Below are positions 8,353-16,620 of a stretch of DNA of 23,539 nt, one piece after another. Where the stretch lies: positions 1 through 23,539 of the forward strand of contig BBFE01000058.1 of assembly GCA_001313085.1 (NCBI GenBank). Reading direction: 5' to 3'. Each line of letters starts with the position of its first letter. The first letter of the stretch is position 1. Under the pieces are notes generated by a model. The model saw nothing but the letters and a program-made list of their open reading frames with translations. It did no database searches and was not told where the DNA came from. A program made the position numbers and the translations under genes. Source of the stretch: Paenibacillus sp. JCM 18996. Lineage in GTDB: Bacteria > Bacillota > Bacilli > Paenibacillales > NBRC-103111.

Positions 8353-8905
8353 AAATATATACTAGAACGGGAGACGCCGGGAAAACGGCAGTGATCGGAG
8401 GCAGAGTCGACAAAGACGATGTGCGTGTGGAAGCTTACGGCACGGTGGATGAGCTGAACAGCTTTGTGGGGCAGGCTGTGAGCTCCTTGACAAAGAGAAA
8501 TTCGGCGATATGTGCAGTGACCTGCTGCAAATTCAGCATGAGCTGTTTGACTGCGGATCGGATCTCGCCAGTGTGAAGCCAGACTCTCCGTTTGCAGTGA
8601 CCGGGGAAATGGTGGACAACCTTGAGGCGTGGATTGACCGTTATGACGCCGAGACTCCGGACATTACCCGATTTATTCTGCCTGGAGGCAGCCCGGCTTC
8701 AGCAGCGCTGCACGTATGCAGGACGGTGTGCCGCAGAGCGGAGCGCCGTGTCGTGACATTGGCGAGGCAGCAGGAAATCAATGGGCATACCCGCAGGTAC
8801 CTGAACCGGCTCTCGGACTTTCTCTTTACGGTGGCGAGAACCGCCAATTTCCGCGAAGGGGCTGCCGATGTCGAATATATCCGAAGCGCTGAGTGTTCCG
8901 TCTAA
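8349..8905 (+). CDS. yvqK: Cob(I)yrinic acid a,c-diamide adenosyltransferase, PduO type
   Basis: This cytoplasmic enzyme moves the adenosyl group of ATP to cob(I)alamin, giving adenosylcobalamin. The N-terminal nucleotide-binding motif is [15 protein letters not shown], followed by [12 protein letters not shown]. The C-terminal half carries [25 protein letters not shown] and [16 protein letters not shown], both characteristic of the family. The GTG start overlaps the lipoprotein stop and has GGGAGG upstream. One lost G near 8489 (TTGGAC read as TTGAC) shifts the frame. Restoring it joins [19 protein letters not shown] and gives 185 residues, normal for the family. The next gene starts three bases after its stop, so lipoprotein, adenosyltransferase and pseudouridine synthase are likely one operon. 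Confidence 0.92.
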
Positions 8906-8908
8906 ATA

Positions 8909-9842
8909 ATGAACTACTATGAGCCTCTAACTTACATCGTGCCTCCCGAAGAAGAGGGAATGGTGCTGAAGACGATTTTACAAAAAAAAGACTGCATATG
9001 TCGAGGAAGCTTTTGTCGAAGCTGAAGCTGACCGAGCGGGGAATTACTGTAAACGGGGAGCGGGTGTATATCAGCGTCCACGTCAAGGCGGGCGATGTTG
9101 TCGAAGCACGGATGGAGCAGGAGCGGTCCGACGATATTTTGCCGCAGCAGCTGCCGCTGGAGATTCTGTACGAGGATGACCAGCTGCTCATAGTGAACAA
9201 GGAAGCGGGACAAATTGTCCATCCGACACATGGGCATTATGTGAACACTGTGGCCAACGCGGTTGTCTGCCACTGGCAGGAGAAGGGAGTAGCGGCGCGT
9301 TTTCGCCCGATTCACCGATTGGACCAGGAAACTTCCGGCGTGCTCGCCATCGCCAAAACCCCTTATGCCCACCAGCAGGTGTCGGAACAAATGAAGCGGA
9401 ACGAAGTGACAAGGAGTATGTCGCTTTAGTGTATGGGGCTATGACGGAGGACGAAGCACCGTGAACGAGCCCATCGACCGGAATAAGGAGAATCCTCACC
9501 TCCGGGCAGTGACGCCGGACGGGTACCCTTCCGTCACCCATTACCGGGTGGAACGGCGTTTCAGCAGCGCGACTCTTGTTCGCCTCAGGCTGGAAACCGG
9601 ACGGACGCATCAAATCCGCGTGCACATGCAGCATCTGGCCATCCGCTGATCGGCGACAAGCTTTATGTGCCGGATTCGCCTACAGGGTTGCCTTCCCAAC
9701 CGGCAAGTTCCATGCAAAGGCAGGCGCTGCACCATATCCGCATGGGCTTCAGCCACCCTGTGGCCAAGATCTGGGTCGAATTCACCGCGCCTCTGCCGGA
9801 GGATATGCGTCTTTTTTTATCTCGAAACTAGAGAATGAGTGA
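8909..9842 (+). CDS. RluA/RluD family RNA pseudouridine synthase
   Basis: It isomerises uridine to pseudouridine in rRNA or tRNA. An S4-like RNA-binding segment (SRKLLSKLKLTERGITVNGE) comes first, then the catalytic domain with DDQLLIVNKEAGQIVHP and the signature HRLDQETSG containing the catalytic aspartate. Further family motifs are LETGRTHQIRVHMQHLGHP and a C-terminal HHIRMGFSHP. Five indels are needed: A8 at 8982-8989 (expected six), lost G near 9409, 9456 and 9638, and T7 at 9822-9828. With T7 read as five the protein ends ISKLENE at 9842; read literally it would stop at 9832. Corrected length is 310. The target site cannot be decided from sequence. Confidence 0.88.
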
Positions 9843-9843
9843 G

Positions 9844-9874
9844 AAGCTTCCTTTTGGATAAAAGGGGCTTTCTT
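9844..9874 (+). terminator. Weak terminator-like hairpin
   Basis: CCTTTT and AAAAGG pair around GGAT, extended by AGC/GCT, with a short T-rich tail. It follows the pseudouridine synthase gene. Confidence 0.45.
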
Positions 9875-9880
9875 GCGTTC

Positions 9881-9909
9881 TTGACTTCCTTTTGCATTTG
9901 CCCGACAAT
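9881..9909 (+). promoter_or_regulatory. Sigma-A-type promoter before the Spx/ArsC-like gene
   Basis: TTGACT (9881-9886) and GACAAT (9904-9909) have a 17-base spacer and lie about 50 bases before the start codon, after a terminator-like hairpin. Confidence 0.5.
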
Positions 9910-9961
9910 TTGATGAATGTGCGTAAATATTAACGATGTATCATAAGGAGCAGACCTCAAA

Positions 9962-10319
9962 ATGAAAGTGACTTTCTACCATTACCCCAAATGCGGGACA
10001 TGCCGTGCGGCACTTAAGTGGCTTACAGCCAAAGGGTTCGAAACGGACGCGATAAATCTTTTCGAGCAGCCGCCTACTATCGAGGAGCTTAGAACTTATG
10101 TGGAAAAGCACGGCATTCCGGTTAAAAAAAGCTGTTCAACACCTCCGGCGAAGTGTACAAAGAGATGAACCTGAAGGACAGGCTTACCGGCATGAGCAGG
10201 AGGAAATGCTCGAACTCCTCGCCTCGAACGGCAGGCTGATTAAACGGCCGATTGCTGCGGACGGCGAAAGAATAACAGTAGGCTTCAAGGAACCGGAGTA
10301 CGAGAGCGTGTGGGGCTAA
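9962..10319 (+). CDS. ArsC/Spx/MgsR family thioredoxin-fold protein (YusI-like)
   Basis: This is a small cytoplasmic thioredoxin-fold protein related to arsenate reductase and the redox regulator Spx. The N-terminal YHYPKCGTCRAALKWL has the CxxC pair at C11 and C14, and the C-terminal NGRLIKRPI carries the RPI motif typical of the family. An A7 run at 10124-10130 (expected five) and one lost base near 10197 break the frame. Corrected, the middle reads KKLFNTSGEVYKEMNLKDRL and the length is 118, close to B. subtilis YusI. Nothing nearby suggests arsenic resistance, so a reductase or regulatory role remains open. Confidence 0.85.
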
Positions 10320-10486
10320 CGCCGATTCGGGCCAAATCGTGCGGAAGGCAGCAGGATGGCGGCAGGAAGGCACAGCAAGCGAGCCGAAAGAAAGAGCTGC
10401 GAAAGCAGGGAAAGTGTGGAAACCAGGCTGCAAATGAAACGAACATCCCGCTCCAACCGTAAATAATTTAATTGGAGGGGATCATA

Positions 10487-11141
10487 GTGGACAAGAAAAA
10501 AGAAACGAAACCCGCTGTGGATTATCGGAGCGGTCATCGCAGTGTTTTTTTCGGGAAGCTGAAAGCCTTGTACCGCTGCTCAAGCTGGGCAAGGCCGGAG
10601 GAGCCTCATATCCATGGCCGTTTCCATATGGCTTATGCTTACTTTGCACCGTTGCCTTTTGCCGTCGGGTTCGTGCTGCTCCTGTTCGTCCATGAAATGG
10701 GCCACGTCATTGCCGCCAAGCGAAAGGGACTGCCAATGACGGCGCCGATTTTCATTCCTTTCCTGGGAGCGCTGATAAATATGAAAAAAAAGCATCCCAG
10801 GGACGCGGCCACAGAAGCTTATATCGGTATTGGAGGCCCTGTTCTGGGCAGTATAGGAGCCGCGGTTTTGTTTTTTTGCCGGATGGCTCTGGCATTACCC
10901 GCTTCTGTTGTCGATTGCTTATACCGGGTTTTTTTCCTGAACCTGATCAATCTGCTTCCCATCCATCCGCTGGACGGAGGCAGAATTTCGGTGGCGGTGA
11001 CGCGTTGGCTCTGGCTGGTGGGACTTGTCGGCGGACTGGCGCTAATTATTTATATGAAAAGCATTCTTTTCTTTATCATTTGGATAAGCTTCGCCTGGGA
11101 TTTATATAAAAAAATACGTGAAACACCGCAAAAAACGCTGA
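10487..11141 (+). CDS. Site-2 protease family (M50) membrane metallopeptidase
   Basis: This is an intramembrane zinc protease-like protein. The zinc motif HEMGH is at residues 69-73 inside a membrane segment, and the second active-site motif LLPIHPLDGGR, with the third ligand aspartate, is near residue 165. Several other hydrophobic helices are present. The GTG at 10487 follows GGAGGGG. Eight indels are seen: A6 at 10496-10501, T7 at 10545-10551, lost bases near 10570, 10599 and 10631, T7 at 10871-10877 and 10929-10935, and A7 at 11108-11114. Corrected, it is about 216 residues, starting KKKKRNPLWIIGAVIAVFFG and ending KHRKKR. An A8 run at 10784-10791 is in frame but probably also too long. 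The substrate is unknown. Confidence 0.87.
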
Positions 11142-11157
11142 GCGGCATACCCTGCCG

Positions 11158-11561
11158 ATGCAGGTGGATCTTCAGATTCAGGACTGGCTCGCACAATCGT
11201 CCTTTATGATTCCGGGGGAGAACCACCAGAGGGATCTGCCTTTTACCACGCATTCGAATATGGACGGTCTGCAGGTGGTGGAATTTTCCTGGGAGGGCCT
11301 CGGCCTTTACCACAAAATCGAGCTGAACCAGCAGGCGTTCATTCATAAAATCCGCGTTGTGCGGGTGGAGAGGAAAAGCACTCTCGAACAGCTGCATCTT
11401 ATTGTGCACTGCCAAATGGACTACACCCCTTACGAGAGCGACAGCTACTACGAAGTGCCGGCGGGAACCCGGTGGGCTTTCGGCTCGGCTTACTTTTTTT
11501 GCTGGCAGCGGCGCTGATTGGCATGATGTACTGGACTCATCGGCTTGGCGTTTTATATTGA
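11158..11561 (+). CDS. C-terminally membrane-anchored protein, unknown
   Basis: The product starts MQVDLQIQDWLAQSSFMIPG and has a beta-rich hydrophilic body (VVEFSWEGLGLYHKIELNQ, YESDSYYEVPAGTRWAFG). The end is broken by T7 at 11504-11510. With five T it becomes a hydrophobic helix, FLLAAALIGMMYWTHRLGVL, so the protein is 133 residues with a C-terminal membrane anchor. It begins 16 bases after the M50 protease gene and is probably co-transcribed. It could be a partner or substrate of that protease; this is inference only. The ribosome site before 11158 is weak, so the exact start is uncertain. Confidence 0.7.
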
Positions 11562-11599
11562 CGCGCACCAACATTACGAAATTGACAGTGAGGTAAAAT

Positions 11600-12783
11600 A
11601 TGGAGATCAAAGGCTCGCAGCGGCTTGAGCAGATGGGCTCGGCAATTTTCGCTGAAGTGGCGCAGTGGAAGGCGGAGGCGGTCAGACAGGGCAGGGATGT
11701 AATTGATTTGGGAATTGGTAGTCCGGACCAGCCCCCGTCCGAACGGGTGATAAGGGCATTGGAGCAAGCGGTGCGCAACCCGCGGAATTACGGTTATCCG
11801 AGCTCCGAGGGCACACTTGCTTTTCGGCAGTCCGTAGCGGCCTGGTACCGACACCGTTTTGGAGTGGTACTGGATCCGGCGGACGAGATTACGACGTTAA
11901 TGGGATCGCAGGATGGACTGGCCCATTTGGCGATGGCACTTCTGGACCCCGGTGATACGGCGATCGTGCCGGACCCGGGCTATCCGATTTATGCGGCGGG
12001 GCTTGTGATGGCGGGGGTGACTCCCTGCTATCTGCAGCTGAGGGCGGAGAATGATTTTCTGCCTCGATTCGAGGATATTCCAGCGGAAACGGCGGTTGCC
12101 GCCAAGCTAATGATACTGAATTACCCGAGCAATCCGTTGTCGGCGGTGGCGGATCGCGCCTTTTTTTTGAAAAGGCTGTCGCTTTTGCGAAGGCAAATCG
12201 CATACTTATTGCGCATGATTTGGCTTATTCCGAGATGGCGTTCGACGGCCTGAAACCGATCAGCATCCTTGAAGTCGAAGGAGCGAAGGAGGTTGCTGTC
12301 GAATTCCATTCTTTATCCAAAAGCTTTAACATGGCCGGATGCCGGATCGCATTTATGGTGGGGCATAAGGATGCGGTTCATGCGCTGCGCAGGTTAAAAG
12401 GTTCCATCGACTACGGTATCTTCCTGGCTGTGCAGGAAGCGGGAATTGCCGCGCTTAAGGAGGATTTGGAGAGGGAGGAAACGGTGGCGGGCTTCTACCA
12501 GAAGCGAAGAGATCTGTTCATTGCGGCGCTTCGACAAGCGGGGTGGGATTTGCCTCTTCCTAAAGCGACAATGTTCCTATGGGCTCCGGTGCCGAGGGGA
12601 TGGACATCTCGACAAATTTCCCGGGAAATCTTGGCAAATGCGGGAGTTGTCGTTATACCGGGAGACGCTTTTGGCGCGCAGGGAGAAGGATATGTGCGTA
12701 TTGCCCTGGTGCAGGAGGAGCCCGTTTTACTGGAGGCTGCCGCGCGGCTTGGCAGGTTTATGAAGCATTTGAAGAAAGCATGA
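11600..12783 (+). CDS. PLP-dependent aminotransferase, LL-diaminopimelate aminotransferase-like
   Basis: This fold-type I aminotransferase closely resembles the DapL group, which converts tetrahydrodipicolinate to LL-diaminopimelate for lysine and cell-wall synthesis. Typical stretches are DVIDLGIGSPDQPPSERVI, NYGYPSSEGTLAFRQSVA, VPDPGYPIY, MILNYPSNPLSAVAD, HDLAYSEMAFDG and the lysine motif FHSLSKSFNMAGCRIAF. It ends with GDAFGAQGEGYVRIAL. One frameshift, T8 at 12161-12168 (expected six), is corrected to FFEKAVAFAKANRILIAHDL, giving 393 residues. The family contains enzymes with other substrates and the genome may have the usual acetylated or succinylated pathway, so I do not assign dapL firmly. 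It follows the anchored protein by 38 bases. Confidence 0.85.
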
Positions 12784-12882
12784 GCGGCGATATTTCGGCT
12801 TCTCGCTAGCGGCGGTGCGGGGAGATGGAGGGCTGGAAGCAGGCCGGGAGACAGCTCAGCAGGAGTGTAGGCCGGCTGCAGC

Positions 12883-12911
12883 GAGATAGCGTACTGGAAG
12901 TACGCTATCTC
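12883..12911. repeat. Perfect palindromic repeat, copy 1
   Basis: A 13-base arm, GAGATAGCGTACT, is followed by GGA and the exact reverse complement. It is not followed by a T run, so it is not an ordinary terminator. The region 12784-13099 otherwise holds no gene that I can support. Confidence 0.85.
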
Positions 12912-12925
12912 CAGTACCGCGGGCA

Positions 12926-12950
12926 GATAAGGTACTGGAAGTACGCTATC
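12926..12950. repeat. Palindromic repeat, imperfect copy 2
   Basis: This is the same element 15 bases further on: GATAAGGTACT, GGA, AGTACGCTATC. Two positions of the left arm differ from copy 1, giving mismatches, while the right arm is identical. CCAGTACC at 12911-12918 can also pair with GGTACTGG at 12931-12938, so the two copies can fold in alternative ways. Confidence 0.75.
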
Positions 12951-13099
12951 GTCGATGCCGCAACACGCTAAAGTCAAGCCAACGGCCCGCTTCAATACGT
13001 CGCAATTTCACACATCTGCTTGTCGCCATATTACAATATGATAACGCATACGACTCATTGTACAATGGAGTAAAGTCATAATTTTGGAGGGTTTATTCC

Positions 13100-14111
13100 A
13101 TGATTAAAGTAGCGATGTTAAGCTTTTGGCATGTTCACGCAAAGGATTACGCCAAGCAGGCGACAGAACACCCGGAGACGGAGATCGTTGCCGTATGGGA
13201 CGAAATCAAGGAAAGAGGACAGAAGGAAGCATCAGAGCGGGGGGCGGAATTTTACGAAAATTTGGACGAGCTGCTCGCGAGGGAAGACATTGGCGGCGTG
13301 ATTGTGGATACTCCTACCAATCTGCATCACAAGGTGATTATGGCTGCCGCGCGCGCGGGAAAGCACATCTTCACCGAGAAGGTTATCGCGCCGACGGTTC
13401 AGGAAGTAAACGATATCATTGCCGAGGTCGAGCGCGCCGGAATAAAGCTCACGGTTTCGCTGCCCCGCTTAAACGACTACTACACTCTTGCCGTACAGGA
13501 TCTCATCGCCAAAGGCGTGTTCGGCCAGCTCACATTGGTGAGAACGAGACTGTCGCATAATGGAGCGCTGCCTAACGACACTAGCTCCGACGGCTGGCTT
13601 CCGGGGCATTTTTTTACAACCTGGAGCAGTGCGGCGGCGGAGCCATGATCGATCTGGCTGTCATCCGATGTATCTGGCCCGTCTGTTCCTCGGCATGCCT
13701 CAAAGCGTAAGCTCCAGCTATGGCTATGTTACGGGCAGGGAAGTGGAAGACAACGCGGTAGCGGTTCTTAACTACGCTAATGGTGCTGTGGGCATCGCTG
13801 AAGCGGGATTTGTGAATCCGTCGTCCCCTTTTGTTATTGAAATTCACGGCACGAAGGGTTCGCTGCTATACTCCACGCATGATAACCGGCTGCTCGTTCG
13901 CAGCACAGAGCTGGAGAATAAAGAGTGGCACGCCTTGACAGACCTGCCTGACAGCAAAGAATCGGCCTTCAGCCAATGGGTTAACCACATTAAGAATGAA
14001 ACCGTCGCTTCGGAGAACATCCAAATGGCTGTCGATTTGACGACGCTGATGCACGCATCCAATCTTTCCGCAAAAGCCGGCAAGGCGATTGCATTGGACC
14101 AATTGGCATAA
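13100..14111 (+). CDS. Gfo/Idh/MocA family NAD(P)-dependent oxidoreductase
   Basis: This is a sugar or cyclitol dehydrogenase-like enzyme. The N-terminal Rossmann part starts MIKVAMLSFWHVHAKDYAKQ and continues with VIVDTPTNLHHKVIMAAARA and GKHIFTEKVIAPTV, where the EK dipeptide is the conserved cofactor/substrate motif (EKP in many members). The C-terminal domain holds GGGAMIDLGCHPMYLARLFLG, with the family's D-x-x-x-H pattern. T7 at 13609-13615 (expected five) and a lost G near 13657 break it; corrected length is 336. GGAGGG precedes the ATG. A classical glycine-rich GxGxxG is replaced by SFWHVHA, seen in some subfamilies. The following AraC gene probably regulates it. The substrate is unknown. 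Confidence 0.87.
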
Positions 14112-14145
14112 TACGCCGTTTAAAGCAGGAATGAGGTGAGAGACC

Positions 14146-15128
14146 ATGGAGACTTGGAAGCTGTGCCCGGACAGACGATTCCCTTTTGAAATGATGAGAA
14201 TGAACGCGCAAGCTTTGGATCGCCTTGAACTCCAATTCACCTGGGGGAATTACGGCATCCGTGTGCTCAAATTCCACTACACCACCTTCCCTCCCGGTAA
14301 AGTGGTCGATTACCATAAACATTCCGAATATGAATTTCACTATATCCCGCGCGGAAAAGGGACCGTCATATTGGAAGGGACCACGTACCTCTTCAGGATG
14401 GAATGATGTATGTCACCGGACCAAACGTAGTGCATCGGCAGGAGGCTGACTCTGCTGAAGCTATGGAGGAATTCTGCCTGCATTTAGACATCCATCCGTT
14501 ACAGGAACCTGCACAAGCCGAAGAAAGCCGGAACGAATGGGGCAGGAATTGGGAAAATTCCGAGGCCGAACAATTCTTCCGGGAGCTGGAAGGACTGCCG
14601 AAAATCCCGGTGCTTGACCAGCACGGAGCGATGGACGGCTTCGCCGAAGCCTATACCGCTTGGAGCGAGAAGAAGCTTGGTTTGTACACGCTGCTCAAGC
14701 AGTCCATTGTTCAAATTTTGCTGCGCACTCTGTCCGCCTACACTTCCGATCCCGGGAATACCCTGCCGGTTAGGGACATGAAGGAACACCGCTGCCTGAT
14801 GGCCGTGCAATTTATCCGCGATAACTATATGCTGCCCATAACTTTGGAGAATGTCGCGGAAAAGGTACAGATCAGCCCCGCCAGCTTCAACGCATTCTTC
14901 GCGGACAGACGGGGGGAACATTCACGGCGTATTTGGAAAATCTGCGCATTTCGCAAATCTGTTCCGAATTGACGGTCTCGGAGGATTCGATCGACCGGCT
15001 GGCGGTCCGCAACGGCTTTTCCAATGGGAATTATTTGCACCATGTTTTCAAAAAAGAGGCTGGGCATGACTCCGCTGCAATACAGGGAACGCCATAGCCA
15101 GCCAGCTGCCGCAGCTGTTGAACGCTGA
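14146..15128 (+). CDS. AraC family transcriptional regulator
   Basis: A cupin-like sensing domain (VDYHKHSEYEFHYIPRGKGT) is followed by a long linker and a C-terminal double helix-turn-helix (HRCLMAVQFIRDNYMLPITL, SEDSIDRLAVRNGFSNGNYL, HHVFKKEAGMTPLQYRERH). Three indels: a lost T near 14393 (restores YLFQDGMMYVTG), a lost C at 14876-14879 (restores SPRQLQRI) and an extra G at 15062-15064. Corrected length is 327, larger than the average AraC protein but normal for cupin-AraC members. GAGGTGAG precedes the ATG. It starts 34 bases after the oxidoreductase gene, so the two are probably one operon, with the regulator sensing the substrate. The ligand cannot be deduced. Confidence 0.87.
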
Positions 15129-15208
15129 AATATGCTGTCCTTTGTCGCTGTAGGATTTGTAGGGTTCAGACCATTTTTTTTAACGTCTCGGGCTATTGGG
15201 GGAAGATA

Positions 15209-15246
15209 AACGACTGGCTGGGTTCAATTAGCTGGTCGTTTTTTTT
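15209..15246 (+). terminator. Rho-independent terminator after the AraC gene
   Basis: AACGAC and AGCT-containing arms pair as AACGACtGGCT with AGCTgGTCGTT around a ten-base loop, followed by a long T run. Confidence 0.8.
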
Positions 15247-15307
15247 CCTTATCATTGAAGTAACAGTCAGACCCGTATCTTAAACTCTCCCGAATATTCC
15301 AAAGAAG

Positions 15308-15316
15308 TGGTATAAT
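15308..15316 (+). promoter_or_regulatory. Extended -10 promoter element of the exonuclease gene
   Basis: TGGTATAAT is a perfect -10 with the TG extension, 35 bases before the start codon. No good -35 element is visible at the expected distance, as is common for extended -10 promoters. Confidence 0.55.
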
Positions 15317-15350
15317 AGATAGAATCATAGATCAGTGGGAGAGATTCAAA

Positions 15351-16228
15351 TTGCAGGAAACAAAACCAAACAGCGTGATGCTGGTAGACGGAATGGCTCT
15401 ATTGTTCAGGCTTTTTTACGCGTCTTCTTTCAGCGGATATATACAGAAAACAAGCTACGGCCTGCCGACCAATGCGGTGCATGGCTTCGTCAAATATTTT
15501 TGGGATGCGATCCGGACGTTTCAGCCGACCCATGTGGTATGCTGCTGGGATATGGGAAGCAAGACGTTCCGCACACAGCAGTTCGAAGCCTATAAAGCGA
15601 ACCGGCTGGCGGCCCCGGAGGAGCTGATCCCCCAATTCGATCTGGTCAAGGAAGTCGTGGAAAGCTTCGGTGTCCCGAATGTGGGGCTTGAGGGCTATGA
15701 AGCGGACGACTGCATCGGAACGTTGGCGGCTTTGTACAGCGGCACCGGCACCGGCGTCATGATCCTCTCCGGAGACCACGATATGCTGCAGCTGCTGAGC
15801 GAACGGGTCAAGGTCATTATTATGAAGAAAGGGCTGTCCAATTACGCGGTCTACGACCCGGATGTGCTGCTTGTGGAGAAACAGCTGACCCCTATCCAGA
15901 TAATCGATCTCAAAGGTCTCATGGGAGATACGGCCGACAATTATCCGGGTGTCAAAGGAATCGGCGAGAAGACGGCGGTCAAGCTGCTGCAGCAGTACGG
16001 ATCGATTGACGGCATCATCGAGAACCTGAGCGAGCTGCCAAAAGCGTCCGCGCCAAGATCGAAGCGGAGCTGGAGATGCTTCATTTATCCCGTGACCTTG
16101 CACGAATCCGGTGCGATGTGCCGGTCACTTTGGAGCTTGACCGCTGCTGCTGGGCGATGGAACGTGACCGGGTCATCCTGAAGTTCGAGGAACTGGAGTT
16201 CAAAGGTTTGATGAAGTTGATCGGCTAA
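15351..16228 (+). CDS. ypcP: 5'-3' exonuclease, DNA polymerase I N-terminal domain family (YpcP-like)
   Basis: This is a stand-alone 5' nuclease that acts on flap and RNA-primer structures. Metal-binding acidic motifs are visible in MLVDGMALLFR, GYEADDCIGTLA, LSGDHDMLQLL and LMGDTADNYPG, and the helix-hairpin-helix DNA-binding motif is GVKGIGEKTAVKLL. The start is a TTG at 15351 after GGGAGAG; no ATG is placed better and the protein-like sequence begins there. An A4 run at 16040-16043 (expected five) shifts the frame. Corrected, the tail reads SVRAKIEAELEMLHLSRDLA and the length is 292, as in B. subtilis YpcP (296). It seems to be transcribed alone. Confidence 0.9.
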
Positions 16229-16620
16229 ACGGGTTTTGCCATACCATCATATCTCCTTTTTTTCACACTGTGAGGAGCTTATAACACTACTTGTTGAAAG
16301 CTGCCCGTTTGTCGAGCGCCAGCCTTCAGTTACTTTTCAATTCATTCAGTAACTCAATGATCTTGTCATTTTGGTCAATTTGTGCAGTCTACCCCCATAA
16401 GCAATACGATCCCATACAACTCCTCAAGGTCTGCACTGTAGCATGACGCATTTGTGGGTGATTGGTCTATCGTGCAATTTCCATTACACTCTGATCATCA
16501 GCTTTACCTGACACAAATGTGTTAAGAGTGAAAAGCGTATTGTGCTGCGAATCGATGGAATTGTATACTGATAGGACGATGACTATCTCTTAAGTAAGCC
16601 TTGAGGAGGCTGTTCCAACG
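16229..16620. other. Long intergenic stretch between exonuclease and PAS protein
   Basis: There is no intact gene here. It contains a possible minus-strand gene remnant (listed separately at 16326-16484) and a CACACTGTG hairpin near 16265. A GAGGAGG at about 16603-16609 serves the next gene. Confidence 0.5.
16326..16484 (-). pseudogene. Possible gene remnant, unknown
   Basis: Read on the minus strand, three short frames join into protein-like sequence: NHPQMRHATVQT, then LEELYGIVLLMGV, then QIDQNDKIIELLNELKSN before a stop at 16326-16328. The first join fits a C lost from CCC; the second is not explained by one simple homopolymer error, and an in-frame TAG lies near the start. I cannot identify a family, and no convincing start is present. 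It is either a decayed gene or a gene read with more errors than usual. Confidence 0.28.

Noticed and set aside
10356..10466. 36-codon basic ORF between the Spx/ArsC-like and M50 genes
   Set aside because: Its composition is arginine- and serine-rich as expected from chance in purine-rich DNA, with only a mediocre ribosome site.
6486..12783. Two aminotransferases as a duplicated gene
   Set aside because: They belong to different subfamilies (AlaT-like and DapL-like) with different motifs around the lysine.
12883..12950. CRISPR-like repeats
   Set aside because: There are only two copies, each itself palindromic, without regular spacers or cas genes.
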